From JANNGZ01 sp031404155 (GTDB lineage Bacteria; Pseudomonadota; Gammaproteobacteria; Burkholderiales; Burkholderiaceae_C), in assembly GCA_031404155.1 (NCBI GenBank), contig JANNGZ010000419.1, forward strand, positions 1-8,527: a stretch of 8,527 nucleotides of DNA, in the 5' to 3' direction. The position numbers were made by a program, and so were the translations under genes. The notes under the pieces were generated by a model that saw only the letters and a program-made list of their open reading frames with translations, did no database searches and was not told the DNA's origin. Shown piece by piece: positions 6,375-8,527 of the stretch; position 1 is the first letter of the stretch, and every line of letters begins with the position of its first letter.

Positions 6375-8231
6375 TCAGCGCGACCGATCCGGCAGCATCA
6401 ACCACCCACTGCCGCGCTTGACGAAGCGGGCCTGCGTGACACTGCCGTTGCTGACGATGGCACCCAGCGACGGCGGCAGGTTCACGTTGCCGGCGATGCC
6501 GGCCACGTAGTCGCAACGAAAGCCGGCTTCTCCCTGCGCCTTTTCGCATCCGAGCTTTTCGAAGCGGCTGATCTTGAACTGCGGCGCCAGCACGCCCTGC
6601 CCGCCACGCGTCGTGCCGACGCCCATGCCGTACTGTAGGCACTGCATCGCCAGCACCGCGTCGCCTTGAAAGTCGCGGTTGTTGCAGCGCTCGGCAACGC
6701 CGGCGGCCTGTGCGTTCTGGGCTTGCAGCAGCTGATTGAAGGCGTCGTACATCTCGGACTCGGAAGGCCCGCCGTCGGCCGACGCCACCGGCGCCCTCGC
6801 CGGCGCGGCCGGAGCTTGCGTTGCCGGCTGCGTGGGCGCCGTCGGTGGAGTGCCGATCACGCTGCGCTTGTGAAGCGTTTCGCGCTGCGCCGCCACGCGC
6901 GTCATCAGGCCCGTGCCGCTGGTCTGCCGTTGGTCGAACTCGAGTGGAACGTATTGCGCCACCAACTGCTGCAACTCGCCGTCGCTCTTGACCTGCACGA
7001 TCCGCGCGCCCAGTTCCGCTTGCGATGCATCGAGAATCGCAGCACGGCGCACCTCGAAGTGCTCGAGCATCGCGCGCAGCTGCGGCACCGCGGGCACCAG
7101 CTTGGCACCGTAGCGTATGGCGTACTCGCGGTGCCACTGCACACCGCGCTCCAGGCCGACCAGCCCGTTGCCCAGCGCGTCCACGCGCGCCCGTTCATGT
7201 GCCACCAGTTCGAGCGCGATCTGCGTCTGGCGTTCGCGCAGGCCGGGCGGCACCGCACCGCCATCGCGTGTCATCTCGGCCTGCAGCTCGACAAGCGCAG
7301 TCAAGCCGGCGTAGCCCTTGGCCTGTGCCACTGCATCGCCCGCGCGTCTCGCGAGCACGGGTTGCGCCACGCGGGTCTGCGCCTGCGCCAGCGCCTGCTC
7401 ATACGCGCTTCGTTGCTCGACGCCAAGGAACAGGCGCAACCGCGCGGCCTGTGCGGCCAGCTCTCGATAGCGGCGCAGGCCATCGTCGTCGGGCGCCAGC
7501 AGCGCCAGATCCTTCTTCGCGGCGTCGATTTGGGTTTGCGCCTCGCGGATCTTCTGCACACCCTGGGCGTAACCGGGGTGGTAGCGCGGGTCGAAGGCGC
7601 GAAGGAACAACACGTTGTCGCTGATGGCCTGACCGCGCGCGTTGCGGGGTGAGATGCAGCCGTTGCCAGCCGTTTGCAGGGTGGCACGTTCTTCGGCCGG
7701 CACTTCATCGAATCGCTTGCCGAAGGCGGATGCAAAGCGCGCGTCCTGGAATAGCCACGACTCGTACGGCAGCTGCACCGCTGCAGCAGCAGGATCGGTT
7801 CGCCCCGCGCCCCCGCCGAAGCGCCGCTCGAGCACTTCGGGCGGCACGCCTGCCGTGTCCGACAGCCAGGCCTGGATGCGCCCACAGTCCGTTTCACGCT
7901 GATCGCGAGCGGAGCGGCGAGCGGCGCCGGTGGCACGCAGTTCGCCCTCACGCGCCACGCGTTCGGCCTCGCGATCGGCGTTTTGGGCGGCGCGCTCGGC
8001 TTGACGTTCGGCAGTTCGGGCGTTGCGGGCAGCGCGTTCGGCCTCGCGCGCTGCGCGCTGAACCTCGCGCGCACCGGGCACGTCTTGCAGCTGCGCCAAC
8101 AGCGGCCAATCGGATGGAACCGCAAACGTCGGGCTTGCAGCCAGCAGCGCCAGAGCAGCGCTCGGCGCGCCACATGCCCGCAGTCCACGTGCGAACCAAC
8201 CCACAACCTCGAACGAACCCGAAAGCTTCAT
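6375..8231 (-). CDS. Exported coiled-coil-rich protein of unknown function
   Basis: 618-residue protein that I do not recognise. A likely signal peptide covers residues 1-37, with a hydrophobic stretch (SAALALLAASPTFA) and a signal peptidase I-like site after TFA. Residues about 54-112 are a highly charged Ala/Arg/Glu helix with repeats such as AERAARNAR and AERQAERAAQNADREAER, a probable coiled coil. A middle region (about 113-460) contains DCGRIQAWL, a second cysteine in NGCISPRN, and long helices. A Pro/Ala/Thr linker (about 461-488) leads to a compact C-terminal domain with four cysteines (C516, C531, C562, C573) and the ending ARFVKRGSGWLML, which looks like a conserved small domain. The start was chosen for the RBS GCGGAG 8 nt before the ATG and for the signal peptide; the frame remains open upstream to 8480 but reads through a regulator remnant. 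The leader shares the 11-bp repeat with the Ig-cytochrome gene, suggesting co-regulation. A structural or scaffold role in the periplasm is a guess. Confidence 0.82.
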   Translation of the reverse strand: MKLSGSFEVVGWFARGLRACGAPSAALALLAASPTFAVPSDWPLLAQLQDVPGAREVQRAAREAERAARNARTAERQAERAAQNADREAERVAREGELRATGAARRSARDQRETDCGRIQAWLSDTAGVPPEVLERRFGGGAGRTDPAAAAVQLPYESWLFQDARFASAFGKRFDEVPAEERATLQTAGNGCISPRNARGQAISDNVLFLRAFDPRYHPGYAQGVQKIREAQTQIDAAKKDLALLAPDDDGLRRYRELAAQAARLRLFLGVEQRSAYEQALAQAQTRVAQPVLARRAGDAVAQAKGYAGLTALVELQAEMTRDGGAVPPGLRERQTQIALELVAHERARVDALGNGLVGLERGVQWHREYAIRYGAKLVPAVPQLRAMLEHFEVRRAAILDASQAELGARIVQVKSDGELQQLVAQYVPLEFDQRQTSGTGLMTRVAAQRETLHKRSVIGTPPTAPTQPATQAPAAPARAPVASADGGPSESEMYDAFNQLLQAQNAQAAGVAERCNNRDFQGDAVLAMQCLQYGMGVGTTRGGQGVLAPQFKISRFEKLGCEKAQGEAGFRCDYVAGIAGNVNLPPSLGAIVSNGSVTQARFVKRGSGWLMLPDRSR

Positions 8232-8239
8232 GTCGCGTA

Positions 8240-8245
8240 CTCCGC
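8240..8245 (-). promoter_or_regulatory. Ribosome binding site of the exported coiled-coil protein gene
   Basis: On the - strand GCGGAG lies 8 nt before the ATG at 8231. It supports this start over the upstream in-frame GTG at 8480. Confidence 0.7.
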
Positions 8246-8293
8246 TTTGTTGTTGCAACGCCTGGCGCTCAAGCCAATGGGCCGGATCGCCCT

Positions 8294-8328
8294 CACGATG
8301 ACTGGTGTGCGTTACTGCGGCGTTACTG
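8294..8328 (-). promoter_or_regulatory. Candidate regulator site: 11-bp-period direct repeat upstream of the exported coiled-coil protein gene
   Basis: Read on the - strand, CAGTAACGC (8328-8320) and an identical CAGTAACGC (8317-8309) start 11 bp apart, followed after AC and 7 nt by ATCGTG (8299-8294). The layout matches 3971-4006 upstream of the Ig-cytochrome gene, in the same orientation relative to its gene. It lies about 63 nt before the ATG and about 33 bp after the recognisable end of a regulator remnant. The CATCGT overlapping the ATCGTG could serve as a weak -10 element. Confidence 0.5.
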
Positions 8329-8360
8329 GGTGCAAGCAGTGGCTGGCGGTAGTGAGCGGC

Positions 8361-8527
8361 GCGGTCCACGGGGTTGCTGTGCACCAAAGCAGTCTCGAAA
8401 CGGTCGGGCCCCCGGGGCAACGCCACGTCGATCATCCAGGCGCCTCCGCGATGCAGTGCGCGGCGGCCGCGTCTCGTCACCGGCTCCCTCGAACGGCTGG
8501 TAAAGCCTGGCCGCCGCGCTCACCCCA
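8361..8527 (-). pseudogene. Degraded 3' end of a second STAND/AAA regulator, truncated by the window edge
   Basis: On the - strand, the frame from 8523 reads LYQPFEGAGDET, matching HQCLALAGDQT of gene 1 and HRGFEQAGD of the other remnant. After a small frameshift near 8465-8480, the frame at 8426-8361 reads VALPRGPDRF, then ETALVHSNPVDR. Against VALPNVPDEF and RDAFLHRNPVNR of gene 1 this is 13 identities in 22 residues with no gap. The 54-bp stretch before the GTTGCC that encodes the end of VALP is about 2 bp shorter than its counterpart in gene 1, which explains the shift. No stop occurs at the expected place and the frame runs on into the downstream gene. Whether an intact ATPase part exists beyond the right edge cannot be seen. 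Confidence 0.65.

Noticed and set aside
7920..8070. Repetitive GCGTTCGGCCTCGCG-like DNA as a possible CRISPR or structural repeat
   Set aside because: The repeats encode the Ala/Arg/Glu coiled coil and have no regular repeat-spacer structure.
8232..8480. N-terminal extension of the exported coiled-coil protein to the GTG at 8480
   Set aside because: It translates a regulator remnant and the repeat-bearing leader; the ribosome binding site and signal peptide support 8231.

Overview
The window is GC-rich, with the dense G/C third positions typical of Burkholderiales. A class I cytochrome c domain of the type common there and a large AAA/STAND regulator point the same way, so a high-GC betaproteobacterium is the best guess (inference from composition and protein style only).

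Layout. (1) Positions 2-2635, + strand: most of a large STAND-type AAA ATPase regulator whose N-terminus, probably carrying the DNA-binding domain, lies off the left edge. (2) Positions 2643-2671: a strong hairpin between convergent genes. (3) Positions 2697-3854, - strand: a DUF4143-type AAA ATPase with winged-helix and PD-(D/E)XK-like parts. (4) Positions 3855-4056: a divergent intergenic region with an AT-rich island, an inverted repeat and an 11-bp-period direct repeat. (5) Positions 4057-5745, + strand: an exported lipoprotein with five tandem Ig-like domains fused to a C-terminal c-type cytochrome. (6) Positions 5746-6374: no intact gene, but a decayed copy of the 3' end of a regulator like gene 1, with a 55-bp tandem duplication. 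(7) Positions 6375-8231, - strand: an exported, coiled-coil-rich protein of unknown function. (8) Positions 8232-8527: its leader, with the same 11-bp-period direct repeat, and upstream a second decayed regulator 3' end on the - strand, running off the right edge.

How the parts may connect. The C-terminal signature of the regulator (VALP..PD.F, then H.NPV.R) occurs three times: once in the intact gene and twice in remnants. The two genes for exported proteins share a leader motif, two CAGTAACGC-like half-sites exactly 11 bp apart followed 7-8 nt later by ATCGTG. Regulators with BTAD/SARP DNA-binding domains are known to bind direct repeats with this helical-turn spacing. The leading hypothesis is therefore a regulon in which regulators of the gene-1 family control exported envelope proteins, with regulator copies once beside each target. 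This is inference: the DNA-binding domain is not in the window and no binding has been shown.
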